Source: Carnobacteriaceae bacterium zg-84 (GTDB lineage: Bacteria; Bacillota; Bacilli; Lactobacillales; Aerococcaceae). From it: a stretch of 64,000 nt of DNA. Made by a program: the position numbers and the translations under genes. Positions within the stretch are counted from its first letter, which is position 1, and every line of letters starts with the position of its first letter. The notes beneath the pieces are model-generated. The model was not told where the DNA came from and did not search any database. It saw only the letters and a list, made by a program, of their open reading frames with translations. Positions 1-8,600 of the stretch are shown one piece after another. Where the stretch lies: positions 1,444,864-1,508,863 of the forward strand of contig CP059430.1 of assembly GCA_013874835.1 (NCBI GenBank), in the 5' to 3' direction.

Positions 1-574
1 TCATATTTGGTTTATCTACCAATAAAGGTTGGACACTATCTTGATGCATAATTTTTGTATCATGTCCTTGAAGTTGCATAGACATAGCTAAAATACTCAC
101 TAATAACTCATCAACTTCAATAGCCGTTGATTCAATATGTTCATCTCCGAAATGATTTAATAAAGCACTTAATAAATTTCCTGTCCCAGCTGTAATATCC
201 AATAATCGTATCGGCTTTTTGCTTAATGTATTCATAAAATACCCAATCAAAAATGCAATACTATCCGGTGTTATTTGATGATTTGATTGAATATTATCCT
301 TTTGAATAGCTTGTAATAAAGCAAGTTGAATGGCTTTTCTTTTTTCTTCTTTTGTATATGCATTTAAATCAATCAATTGATATAACTGATTTAATGTTTG
401 AATCGTTTCTTGACTTGGCAATCCATCTACTTGTTGAGCTTTTTGTTCAAACACTAAATTTTGTAATGTTTCAGCTAGCCCTTCTAAATAAGCTGTTTCT
501 AAATCTGAAGATAATAATTGTGCAGATTGATTGAGAACATCATATAGTGATAATACATGATCTTTATCCGTCAT
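1..574 (-). CDS. Class I SAM-dependent methyltransferase, YtxK-like (3' end outside window)
   Basis: N-terminal 191 codons of a DNA/RNA-type adenine-specific methyltransferase-like protein; the gene runs off the left edge. The ATG is preceded by GGAAGGATG. After a helical N-terminal region the SAM-binding motif I reads LLDITAGTGNLLSALL (about residues 122-137), followed by an acidic residue at the end of the next strand (AIEVDE), as in Rossmann methyltransferases. The helical N-terminus plus this motif matches the YtxK family, which in many Lactobacillales lies between the comG competence genes and ackA; that neighbour would be beyond the edge. The catalytic NPPF-type motif is not inside the window, so the substrate cannot be judged. 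It lies downstream of the rpmA terminator. Confidence 0.7.
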   Translation of the reverse strand, partial: MTDKDHVLSLYDVLNQSAQLLSSDLETAYLEGLAETLQNLVFEQKAQQVDGLPSQETIQTLNQLYQLIDLNAYTKEEKRKAIQLALLQAIQKDNIQSNHQITPDSIAFLIGYFMNTLSKKPIRLLDITAGTGNLLSALLNHFGDEHIESTAIEVDELLVSILAMSMQLQGHDTKIMHQDSVQPLLVDKPNM

Positions 575-592
575 GATTAACACATCCTTCCT

Positions 593-624
593 TAAAAAAA
601 GGCTGAAACGTTACCGCTTCAACC
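593..624 (-). terminator. Rho-independent terminator after rpmA
   Basis: On the minus strand GGTTGAAGCG and CGTTTCAGCC form a 10-bp stem (two G-U pairs) around a GTAA loop, followed by seven T. It ends the rplU-prp-rpmA transcript just before the methyltransferase gene. Confidence 0.85.
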
Positions 625-634
625 TCTAATTTCA

Positions 635-922
635 TTATTTAGCAGCTACTGGATAAACAGAAACTTGCTTTTTGTCACGTCCTAAACGCTCAAAACGTAC
701 GATACCTTCTACTTTTGCAAATAGTGTATCATCTCCACCACGGCCTACATTTAAACCTGGATGAATTTTTGTACCACGTTGACGATATAAAATTGCTCCA
801 CCTAATACGTGTTGACCGTCTGCACGTTTAGCACCTAAACGTTTCGCTTGTGAGTCACGTCCGTTAGAAGTAGAACCTCCACCTTTTTTGTGGGCGAATA
901 ATTGTAAATTCATTTTCAACAT
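635..922 (-). CDS. rpmA: 50S ribosomal protein L27, with cleavable N-terminal extension
   Basis: Component of the large ribosomal subunit whose N-terminus reaches the peptidyl transferase centre. The body [20 protein letters not shown] is typical L27. The start at 922 is set by an AGGAGGTG ribosome binding site and gives the leader [10 protein letters not shown] before HKKG. In Firmicutes this leader must be removed by the Prp protease to expose the active N-terminus, and prp is the next gene upstream. The 95-residue length is normal for the extended form. It is the last gene of rplU-prp-rpmA and is followed by a strong terminator. An annotation starting at the inner ATG (913) would lose part of the leader. 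Confidence 0.97.
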   Translation of the reverse strand: MLKMNLQLFAHKKGGGSTSNGRDSQAKRLGAKRADGQHVLGGAILYRQRGTKIHPGLNVGRGGDDTLFAKVEGIVRFERLGRDKKQVSVYPVAAK

Positions 923-952
923 TTGGTTGCACCTCCTCGTTGGTTTCTTTCA

Positions 953-1282
953 TCATTGAAATTGAACAAAATCAGGATATTCTTTACTAATCTCGCAAAG
1001 TCCTAAATAGAGATTTTCTAATAAAATTTGCGTAATATAGTGTTGGTCGTTTGTTAAATCATCCAAAACTTCAACATACATATATCCACCAAATTCTTCT
1101 TCTATATCAATAATCGGCTGATATTTAGCAATGTGTTCAATGCTATTGCACGTTGTAATAGCTAAGGCTGATACGGCCGCACAGACAATGTCTTCTCCAT
1201 GTTCGGCAAATTGTGCATGCCCCGTTATTTCAAACGATACCCATTTGTTTTTTTCGTTCTTTTTAAAGATAATCTGAATCAT
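953..1282 (-). CDS. prp: Ribosomal-processing cysteine protease Prp
   Basis: Small cysteine protease that removes the N-terminal extension of L27 in Firmicutes. The signature GHAQFAEHGEDIVCAAVSAL (residues about 21-40) carries the presumed catalytic His and Cys in the expected GHA...DIVCAAVS arrangement. The length of 109 residues is that of the family. It sits between rplU and rpmA, the diagnostic position (formerly ysxB), and its substrate, an L27 with the [10 protein letters not shown] leader, is encoded directly downstream. The three genes share one transcript from the promoter ahead of rplU. Confidence 0.95.
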   Translation of the reverse strand: MIQIIFKKNEKNKWVSFEITGHAQFAEHGEDIVCAAVSALAITTCNSIEHIAKYQPIIDIEEEFGGYMYVEVLDDLTNDQHYITQILLENLYLGLCEISKEYPDFVQFQ

Positions 1283-1296
1283 CTTGTCACCTGTTA

Positions 1297-1605
1297 TTAT
1301 GCGTTAATTGCATTGATAACAACTTTTGTATATGGTTGACGGTGACCTTGTTTACGGTGTGTATCTTTTCTACGTTTGTATTTAAACGTTACAACTTTCT
1401 TTTGACGTCCTTGTTTTTCAACAGTTCCTTCAACAGTTGCTCCTGACACGAATGGAGCACCAACTTTAACTGTTTCTCCACCTACGAAAACAACTTCATC
1501 AAAGACAACTTTTTCGCCAGCTTCTACGTTTAATTTTTCAACGTAAATTGCTTGACCTACTTCAACTTTGACTTGTTTACCACCTGTTTTGATAATTGCG
1601 TACAT
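1297..1605 (-). CDS. rplU: 50S ribosomal protein L21
   Basis: Large-subunit ribosomal protein that binds 23S rRNA. The sequence [17 protein letters not shown] at the start and [16 protein letters not shown] near the C-terminus are hallmark L21 segments; 102 residues is the usual length. An AAGGAGGTG ribosome binding site lies just before the ATG. It is the first gene of rplU-prp-rpmA. Its 5' region of about 100 nt carries a structured leader likely to mediate autoregulation, and a promoter with a 17-bp spacer lies upstream of it. Confidence 0.97.
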   Translation of the reverse strand: MYAIIKTGGKQVKVEVGQAIYVEKLNVEAGEKVVFDEVVFVGGETVKVGAPFVSGATVEGTVEKQGRQKKVVTFKYKRRKDTHRKQGHRQPYTKVVINAINA

Positions 1606-1703
1606 ATTTGCACCTCCTTATTGTTCACTTAGACTCGCCAATGTACGTGCCTTTCGGTCTTTATAACGCTACATCGTGCGGTTGTAGCTGGTGTGCATAC
1701 AAC
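1606..1703 (-). ncRNA. L21 leader (putative ribosomal-protein autoregulatory leader)
   Basis: The untranslated leader of rplU contains a short hairpin GCTACA/TGTAGC enclosing ACCGCACGA, then a second imperfect stem beginning GACCGAAAGG and closing with GAGTC, then the ribosome binding site. Position and the GCTACAACCGCACGATGTAGC-like core resemble the L21 leader known from Firmicutes rplU genes. The call rests on pattern resemblance; a covariance search would decide it. Confidence 0.65.
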
Positions 1704-1709
1704 AGTGTC

Positions 1710-1738
1710 ATTCTAACAAATTATGATGAGAAAAGCAA
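1710..1738 (-). promoter_or_regulatory. Promoter of rplU-prp-rpmA
   Basis: Minus strand TTGCTT, 17-bp spacer, TAGAAT. Predicted start near 1703, giving a leader of about 100 nt. Confidence 0.7.
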
Positions 1739-1765
1739 GAAAAACATTTGAGTATTTCTGTGTTA

Positions 1766-2266
1766 CTAATTATGTTTTTTGTCAATTACTTTTTGATAGG
1801 CTAATCGAGGTGTTTGATCATCAACAAAAATAATCCCACATTTTACATACGCTCTTTTTTCTAATAAATGTTGCATAATACGGTTATCTTCATGCGTATC
1901 AATACGAATATTATCAATTTGTGTTTCACAGTAATCTAAAATGTCGTTCAATACACCTTTTCGTTGTCCACTACTGGCAACACGGTGAATAACACCATAA
2001 GGCCCATCATTCAACCAGTTTCCATGATAAATAGCTCGATAGTATATATCTGGTTCAATCATAAAAGCAAATACTCCACAAATCACATCTTTTTCAACAA
2101 GCAAAAAACATCTTTTTTGTCGAATGTCTTCTTTTATTGCATCAATCGATGGGCGATTATCTTTCCATTGATTTGGATTACCCGATTTTTTCATTTGTTC
2201 TCTTGCATAGGCATAGATGTTTAAAATTTGTGGTAATTGTTCCACTTTAGCGTGTACGATTTTCAT
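1766..2266 (-). CDS. GNAT family N-acetyltransferase
   Basis: Predicted cytosolic acetyltransferase of the GNAT superfamily, 166 residues. The fold is suggested by the order of segments: an N-terminal helix region (KVEQLPQILNIYAYAREQM), a central strand with VICGVFAFMIEPD, the stretch GVIHRVASSGQRKGVLNDIL where the acetyl-CoA pyrophosphate loop is expected (a degenerate Q/RxxG/A as SGQRKG), and RIDTHEDNRIMQHLLEKRAYVKCGI, a common C-terminal GNAT signature. The substrate is unknown. The ATG comes 1 nt after the stop of the inositol monophosphatase gene and has AAAGGATG upstream, so it is co-translated with that cluster. Confidence 0.85.
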   Translation of the reverse strand: MKIVHAKVEQLPQILNIYAYAREQMKKSGNPNQWKDNRPSIDAIKEDIRQKRCFLLVEKDVICGVFAFMIEPDIYYRAIYHGNWLNDGPYGVIHRVASSGQRKGVLNDILDYCETQIDNIRIDTHEDNRIMQHLLEKRAYVKCGIIFVDDQTPRLAYQKVIDKKHN

Positions 2267-2267
2267 A

Positions 2268-3032
2268 TCAACATCCTTTTACCATATTTATTAGTTCTTG
2301 ATGTATCGTACCTGACGATGCAATAATTGGTGTTTTTTGTAGTATATTCAAATCTGTTCCTGCTGGCTGTGTGCATTTACCGCCAAGTTCTTTAATCATC
2401 ATAGCACCTGCTGCAAAATCCCAAGAAGGTAAAGCACATGATATATATGCTCCATATTTCCCTGTTATCACGCGGATAAATGATTGGGACGAACAGCCTA
2501 TCACACGTACTGATAACGCCTTTTTCATTATCTCTTGATAAACAGGTATATCTAACGCACTTGAGGATATGCTAATCACGGTATCTTTTAATAATCCACA
2601 ATCTAAGGGTTGTAATTTTTCTTCATTACAGTACACACCTTGCCCTGCTATCATGTGATACAAATGACTTTTAGCAACATCATATATGTATGCCAACGTT
2701 CCTTGTCCATTGATGTATAAAGAAACCGTAATGCCATAATTTTCTTTTTCTTTCACATAATTTAATGTACCATCAATGGGGTCAATAATCCACACATATC
2801 CATTCATGGACGTAATATGTGTATCATCTTCTTCTCCTAAAATATGATGCGTTGGATAATGTTTATAAATATACGCTATAAAAGATTCTTGAATGGCTTT
2901 ATCTATATTTGTGACTAAATCTGATGCCGATGTTTTTGTATCAACAGTAAGTCCGTCCTCTAAACCCTTTTTCGCCATTTCACCAGCTTGTTTTATCCAC
3001 GCCTTTATTTCTTGGTGTAATTGCTCTATCAT
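2268..3032 (-). CDS. Inositol monophosphatase family protein
   Basis: Mg-dependent sugar or nucleotide phosphate phosphatase of the IMPase/FBPase superfamily, 254 residues from the ATG at 3032. Metal-binding motifs are complete: GEED, WIIDPIDGTLNYV (DPxDGTxN) and WDFAAGAMM (WDxAAG). The open frame extends upstream to 3116 but that part overlaps UPF0223; the start at 3032 has GGAGAAATGA directly before it and begins 1 nt after the UPF0223 stop. The pair UPF0223-inositol monophosphatase is a common Lactobacillales arrangement (yktA-suhB order). The natural substrate may be myo-inositol phosphate, another sugar phosphate or pAp; the sequence does not tell. Confidence 0.93.
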   Translation of the reverse strand: MIEQLHQEIKAWIKQAGEMAKKGLEDGLTVDTKTSASDLVTNIDKAIQESFIAYIYKHYPTHHILGEEDDTHITSMNGYVWIIDPIDGTLNYVKEKENYGITVSLYINGQGTLAYIYDVAKSHLYHMIAGQGVYCNEEKLQPLDCGLLKDTVISISSSALDIPVYQEIMKKALSVRVIGCSSQSFIRVITGKYGAYISCALPSWDFAAGAMMIKELGGKCTQPAGTDLNILQKTPIIASSGTIHQELINMVKGC

Positions 3033-3033
3033 T

Positions 3034-3309
3034 TCATTTCTCCATATATATCTTTTTAGGTGTTTCTTGTGCTTTCTTCCATACTTTATATAATGAATAG
3101 CCTGATCGTTTTTCAAAAGTGTTACCTAGTTGCTTTTCCTCACTTTTAGAAGGGACAACTTGTTTAAATGCTTGATACGCTTTTAAGAATACCTGTGTAT
3201 CAACACCTTTTTCGTACGCTGATTCCACCGCATTAAACAATGTGATGACCGTTGTCATTTCCTGTTGCGTCCATGTGTAGTCTATTGGATACTCATATTG
3301 TTGTGTCAT
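3034..3309 (-). CDS. UPF0223 family protein (YktA-like)
   Basis: Small cytosolic protein of unknown function, 91 residues. The N-terminal YPIDYTWTQQEM(T)TVI and the central YEKGVD...FLKAYQAFKQVVPSKSEEK are the conserved UPF0223 segments. The ATG has GGAAGA upstream and overlaps the stop of a tiny upstream ORF by an ATGA tetranucleotide, suggesting translational coupling. Downstream comes the inositol monophosphatase gene. No catalytic motif is visible. Confidence 0.9.
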   Translation of the reverse strand: MTQQYEYPIDYTWTQQEMTTVITLFNAVESAYEKGVDTQVFLKAYQAFKQVVPSKSEEKQLGNTFEKRSGYSLYKVWKKAQETPKKIYMEK

Positions 3310-3446
3310 ATCATTCTTCCTTCATCATATTTATGTTTACTAGTTTTCATATTTATTATAGCATAAATAACCAAAATAAGAGAGAGTAAACCCATTATAA
3401 AGAAGAAAGCATTTACCTGCTTACCATAGTGAAACAAACCATTCAT
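3306..3446 (-). CDS. Possible small membrane protein or gene remnant (46 aa)
   Basis: A short frame starting MNGLFHYGKQVNAF, with one hydrophobic helix (FFFIMGLLSLILVIYAIINM), ends KYDEGRMI and its stop overlaps the UPF0223 ATG as ATGA. The frame stays open for eight codons before the ATG (to a stop), reading ISHRECLFKTVAAISR, which could mean a longer ancestor. No ribosome binding site is seen before the ATG. The coupling to UPF0223 argues that it is or was a gene; the lack of a start signal argues for a remnant. Function unknown. Confidence 0.35.
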   Translation of the reverse strand: MNGLFHYGKQVNAFFFIMGLLSLILVIYAIINMKTSKHKYDEGRMI

Positions 3447-3532
3447 ACGAGAAATAGCAGCTACTGTTTTGAATAAACATTCACGATGTGATATTCAGTT
3501 TAGAGATACCCTGATTCATCTTTACCCCCTAC

Positions 3533-3569
3533 TAAAAATACCACAAGATAATATTTAATCATCTTGTGG
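3533..3569 (-). terminator. Terminator of the three-gene paralogue cluster
   Basis: Minus strand CCACAAGAT, 11-nt loop, ATCTTGTGG, then TATTTTT. It lies just after the 263-residue paralogue gene. Confidence 0.8.
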
Positions 3570-3590
3570 CACACTATATTTAAATCATCT

Positions 3591-4382
3591 CTAATCATGA
3601 TGATATGTATTGTATACTTCCTCCACAGGTAATTTTTCAATGTGATATACTTTGAACAACTGTGGTATAAATAATAAAACCAAATATAACAATAAAGAAA
3701 CTCCCATATATACGGAGTATTTTATATCTCCTATATGACCGAAATAATAATCAAACAGAACTTTGAATATACTTAAAATGATTACTATCCTTCCATAAAA
3801 CGTATTATCAGACGTAATGATTAGTTTGTCGTACGCATTCACCAATACTTTTTTAGAATATCCATGCCAACTTGTTACTTGCAATGTTTGTGTGGGGACT
3901 ATTACAAGTAGGGGTTTATCTCCTTTGTAAGATAATTTGTCGCCATTATCTAGAGTCAATGTATAGTTAACTGTTGGTGATTCTTTGAATATAAGTACAT
4001 TTTCTTCAGTCGTTTGCACATGTTGGATTGGTGTCATAATATACATCATCTGTCTAAAGAAAAACCAAATTCCCAAAATGCCTAATATGACAAACCAATT
4101 TGCTCTTAAATCTCGAATCTGGATACCCGCAGCAACAAGAAAATAACACGCCACTGTATATTTTTGTGAAATAAAAAGTGTATCTGTTTGGTCTAAAGGA
4201 GTAGCTGTCGAGCGACCAAATAGCGTCTTAACATAAATCTCTTTTGCGTCTGTTTCAATCGTTTTAGAACATTCATGTGGTGCTATTGTTGCAATTTTAG
4301 TATCTGTTTGATTATCATAAATATGGCATGATATATGATTTAATTCAAATACTTTTTGTTTTATAACGGTAATTGTACTCAT
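3591..4382 (-). CDS. Uncharacterised membrane protein, paralogue 1 (duplicated domain-2TM unit)
   Basis: Not recognised as a named family. The 263 residues read as two copies of one unit: a beta-rich soluble domain (1-72, CHIYDNQTDTKIATI and VKTLFGRSTATPLDQTDTLF), two hydrophobic segments (about 75-90 and 96-116), a second diverged copy of the domain (126-192, TLTLDNGDKLSYKG and SWHGYSKKVLVNAYDKLIIT), and two more hydrophobic segments (about 197-250). There is no signal peptide, so the first domain is probably cytosolic. It has AAAAAGGAGG before the ATG. The next two genes upstream encode proteins with the same N-terminal domain. A terminator follows. No catalytic residues are obvious. Confidence 0.75.
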   Translation of the reverse strand: MSTITVIKQKVFELNHISCHIYDNQTDTKIATIAPHECSKTIETDAKEIYVKTLFGRSTATPLDQTDTLFISQKYTVACYFLVAAGIQIRDLRANWFVILGILGIWFFFRQMMYIMTPIQHVQTTEENVLIFKESPTVNYTLTLDNGDKLSYKGDKPLLVIVPTQTLQVTSWHGYSKKVLVNAYDKLIITSDNTFYGRIVIILSIFKVLFDYYFGHIGDIKYSVYMGVSLLLYLVLLFIPQLFKVYHIEKLPVEEVYNTYHHD

Positions 4383-4416
4383 TTATATACCTCCTTTTTA
4401 CTTTTTAAAAAATTTT

Positions 4417-5139
4417 TTATTTCACTTTAGATAGTTTAAACCCATATAAAAAGGCGAGTGGCAATGATAATAAAAAGCCAATAAAAAATAATGGATTGAT
4501 ATATGATAAGAATATAAATGTAAGTGGTACATAAGATAATGCTGAGCGTTGTAAAATAAACACGTCTCCTTTTATTGCCTGAACAGCTCTACAACGAGAA
4601 AGAATATGTCGAATATGTATTACGACACTTTCCATGTCAGATATATAAAATACATTATGATTGGCTAGTAAAACACCAATTTTTTCTTTATTACCATATA
4701 TATTAAAAGTTGTATAAGGGTTAGATGTTGAAATTAAAATAGAGTCTTTTTCTTCAGTTTTGTAAGTATTACCTGCATAAGTTAATTCATAATTTTCAAA
4801 ATAATTTATGACTAATATAAATAACATAAACAGGATACCATATCCTTTGGAGAATTTTTTTGAAATCACATAAATAGCATAAATAGCAGCAAATAATACA
4901 AACAATAATCTATTCTGATATGATAAAAAGAGTATATCTCCATTTTCAATAGAACATTTTCTTCCTCTTCCTAATATCGATGCAACATAAACACTATTTG
5001 CATTTGTTTCCAACACCACTTCTGTTTGACGTTTATGAATGGTCGCAATTTTTTTCTTTGTTTCACTGTCATAAACATGACAAGATAGTGCTCTTAACCA
5101 AAAACTCATATCATCTTTTTTAATAATCACTTTGTTCAT
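4417..5139 (-). CDS. Uncharacterised membrane protein, paralogue 2 (duplicated domain-2TM unit)
   Basis: 240 residues with the same plan as its neighbour. Domain 1 (1-73) contains CHVYDSETKKKIATI and VASILGRGRKCSIENGDILFL; a hydrophobic pair follows (77-93, 100-114). Domain 2 (132-197) repeats the pattern as IYGNKEKIGVL and IHIRHILSRCRAVQAIKGDV. A second hydrophobic pair ends the protein (203-233). The internal copies align with each other and with the other two proteins through YD/YG...K-I near the start and [FIL]xGR or LSR in the middle. Start at 5139 has AAGAGGAAG upstream. The function is unknown; the tandem arrangement suggests a hetero-oligomeric membrane assembly or diversification of one gene. 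Confidence 0.75.
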   Translation of the reverse strand: MNKVIIKKDDMSFWLRALSCHVYDSETKKKIATIHKRQTEVVLETNANSVYVASILGRGRKCSIENGDILFLSYQNRLLFVLFAAIYAIYVISKKFSKGYGILFMLFILVINYFENYELTYAGNTYKTEEKDSILISTSNPYTTFNIYGNKEKIGVLLANHNVFYISDMESVVIHIRHILSRCRAVQAIKGDVFILQRSALSYVPLTFIFLSYINPLFFIGFLLSLPLAFLYGFKLSKVK

Positions 5140-5151
5140 CGTTTCTTCCTC

Positions 5152-5544
5152 TTAATCTATTCTTTTTAATAAATAATAATGACAGTATATAAACAAGATA
5201 GTGAATAACATCACTAAAAAAGCAATACCATAAATCCACCATTCTTTTATAAATAACTGCACGGACAAGAGTAATAGTCCTTCAAACAATCCATACATAG
5301 TATACATCTTCATTACTGTTGAGAAATGTAAATGCATATCCTGTTCAACTTGGATACGATTACTCCGTCCATAAAAAGAGCGAATACTAATTATCTCTAC
5401 ATCGTCCTCTAATGCAATCTCTTGTTCATCTTTTAAGCTTTTCAAACACTCAATACGTTGCTTTTTATTTTCATCATAGATACTATAAAAATAACTTTCT
5501 TTAGGTATCGTTTTATCGACTGTTAATTTAATATTTTTCATCAT
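5152..5544 (-). CDS. Uncharacterised membrane protein, paralogue 3 (single unit, half size)
   Basis: 130 residues, equivalent to one half of its two neighbours: one soluble domain (1-75, YSIYDENKKQRIECL and IRSFYGRSNRIQVEQDMHLHF) followed by two membrane segments (about 80-97 and 101-122). It is first in the cluster, 12 bp before paralogue 2, with AAAAAGGTG before the paired ATG codons and its own promoter. The half-size form may be the ancestral unit from which the two larger proteins arose by fusion or internal duplication. Function unknown. Confidence 0.72.
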   Translation of the reverse strand: MMKNIKLTVDKTIPKESYFYSIYDENKKQRIECLKSLKDEQEIALEDDVEIISIRSFYGRSNRIQVEQDMHLHFSTVMKMYTMYGLFEGLLLLSVQLFIKEWWIYGIAFLVMLFTILFIYCHYYLLKRID

Positions 5545-5567
5545 TACACACCTTTTTCCTTATCATG

Positions 5568-5596
5568 ATTATACTACTAAAAAACAGCTTTTTAAA
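5568..5596 (-). promoter_or_regulatory. Promoter of the paralogue cluster
   Basis: Minus strand TTTAAA, 17-bp spacer, TATAAT, 25-30 bp before the first gene. The -10 box is perfect and the -35 box weak. Confidence 0.55.
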
Positions 5597-5636
5597 GCGT
5601 TCTCCAAGAAATCATACTTTAGTTGTATCTCCTATC

Positions 5637-5676
5637 AAAAATTGTGCTGATGAAAAAAACTCATCAGCACAATTTT
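5637..5676 (-). terminator. Terminator of the CnaB adhesin gene
   Basis: A 16-bp perfect stem (AAAATTGTGCTGATGA on the minus strand) with a 7-nt loop and a T-rich tail, starting right after the stop codon. The A/T-rich outer stem could let it work on either strand. Confidence 0.85.
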
Positions 5677-5677
5677 A

Positions 5678-8600
5678 CTATTTTCTCTGTTTATGATATA
5701 ACCAAAAACAGCTCATCATTAAACTAATGCCTACTAATAAGAATACTTCTGTTCCAATAAAGCTACCTGTTTTTGGAAATTCGCCAACTTTAACATTTTT
5801 GATACGAATATTCACAATATTTTCCTGTTCGTTCTTATCAATAAGGACAATATCTTTATATTTTTCAGATACAATAATATTTCCCGTTTCAGAAAGTGTT
5901 ATTGGAATTGCTTCAGATAATATTTGATACTCATTTGGTGCAATTTCTTCATGAATATAGTAAGTTCCCTTACCAAATCCCCTATTTTGATTATCAAATT
6001 CAAATTCTCCAGTTGTCAGCGTAGCAATTTGTCCATTATAAACACTAGCTTGTTTATCCGCACTTTGTTTTATTGAAAAACGTGCATTTGGTAATAAAGC
6101 ATTCGTCGCCGCATCTATTTTTATCAATTTTATGTGATATGTTTGTTCATCATTTTTATCAATAATCGTCAATCCTTGCGTATCACTTTGATTTTCAAAA
6201 ACGTGACTATCCGATTTTTTTAGATGTGCCGTACCGTCCTCTGCAATTAGTACAGGGTATTTTTTATCGTTTAACTGATAACCAACTGGAGCAATGACTT
6301 CTTGAAGATAATACATACCTGGTTTTAATGAATGAAATTGCACATGTCCTTGTTCATCGGTCGTTTTATCAATACCAATTTGTGTAATTTGATCCTCCTT
6401 ATACAATCTAAATGTTGCCCCTTGCAATAATTGATGTTCATTTTGTGTATTTTTCTTTATAACATCAAAATGATAAAGCTGTTTACTATTTTTTATATGT
6501 AATTCAAGATTTAATTGATGATTGGTTAAATTAGCATATACAGCATTATGTTCACTTGTTTGTTGAATTGTCCCATCAGTTTGTACCGTAAAAGTAATTG
6601 GTTTAGATAATAGAATGTAGCCAGTAGGTTGTGTCACCTCAGTTAATGTATATTCTCCAGGAGATAAATGTGTAAATACCATAGTGCTTGCCGAGGACAT
6701 CTCCCCTTGTCTAACACGATATGTCCCTGTTTGATTGGCTAATTCAAAAACAGCACCAGATAAAAGTTGATTGGTTAAACTATCTTTTTTGACAACTGTC
6801 AATGTTGTGTCTTTAGAATTTGGAGAACGTCTATTGATAATTTCTTGAAGATGTTCACTTGTATAAGTATGCCCATCAACAGTCGTATTTCCTTGATCAT
6901 CAACCATTAATGCATGTTCTGTATCATCTCTTTCAAATCCATTTGGTGCTTTTATTTCTTTAAAAAAATAGGGAATATTTGGATATAAATTGTCAAAAGT
7001 CACCAATCCATTTGTTTTATCTGACGTATATGTTCCTAATGTGTTTTTTCTTTTTTCTCCAGAGGGTAATATTTCTTCGTCATATAAAAGAAATGTAGCC
7101 GTCTTATTTATCATCGGTTGTGTATATCCGTCTATTTCTTCAACTTTTTTAAACGAATAAGAAAAGACATTTGGATAAAAAATATGTCCCTCTTTATCTA
7201 CAGGTTTTGACGCAGCAATAATTTTATAGGGTTCCGTTGTTCCTGAACGGAAGGAGGCATACGCCGAATTTAAATACATATTGTATTGAGGATTTGGCAT
7301 TTTTCTTGTTTTAACACGTGCTACAACAGCTTTTGTCCCTAAATTTTTCTTTATAAAAAATGCGATTTGATAATTATTTTTTATCGTTTGTACATGACCG
7401 TTATCATCATAAAAACTTGTGACTGTTAAATCTTGGTTCCCTTTACCTAATAAATCCCTCTTAGCAGCAGGACCAAATTCAATTTCTAATTCCGGTGTAT
7501 CAGGTTCTCGATTAGGAAATAATGCTTTTTTTGTACTTCCCACATAGCCACCTGGTGCAGAATCTGCTATAAAGACTTGTACATCTTTTTCTAAACTAGA
7601 CGCATCATTTCCATGGTATAGAGGAATGTCTTTATTTAACACCTCCCAAAAACGACGTTGGTTTTGTCTATGTAGATTTGAATCTCTATTCCAACCAGCC
7701 GAATTAAACACAAGTTCCCAAACAATATAATCGGCTCCCTCTTCAACAATACCTTTTCCAATTTGAGGAGAAACATTGGCTGATACTGTATCATCATAGT
7801 GAACAAGCGTTCTATTTTTTAGTTGAGAATGGCAGGACGTTGAAGAAAAAGTATTTGTCGTTTCAAATACTAATGGACCTTCCCATTTATTCGCATTCCC
7901 TTGACGTAAATCCCCTGTTGTTGTCGGTTGAATACCACCAAAGTAATACTCTCTATCTTGTTTCGGTTTTCCCCCATTCACAGAAGAAATATTTTCTTTA
8001 TTTTCATGAGCTCCTTGTAATTCAAAATAACCCAAATAATCGACAGGAGAAACACCATTTTCTGTGACAACGAATTTAAACTCTCTATCCGCTACATGAT
8101 AAATTTCAATGGCTCCTTTTTTGTCACCAATATCTAGTCGTTCATACACTTTAGATGCATCAGGTGTATGCCCAAAAAAGATAGTTTCTGGTAAAGTCAC
8201 GGAAAACGAATCTCCCGCATGAACATGTGCAGGTACTTTAAAATCAAACCTCAAATTTCCACCCCAACCAGTCCAAGTTTTTGATGTAAACCAGTCGATT
8301 TCTAAGTCGTGTACTTTCGTCACACCATACATATTGCATGCTGTTTCTGTTATATTCGGAGTTTCTTGAATCTCTTCTTTATTGGCAAAATAATAGTGCA
8401 ATGTATTATTTTCAACACCATAATAAGAAAGATAATACCCATCAGGTACATTTTCATTCACCTTATAAAGATGCCGATGACGTCTACCTGATGTATCTAC
8501 ATCAAATTTATCAATATTTTCTAAAACATATTCCGCTTCAGAGGGAGGTAAGATTACATGTTCAAAAAGATTATTATTTTTAAGAATGTCATAACTCGTT

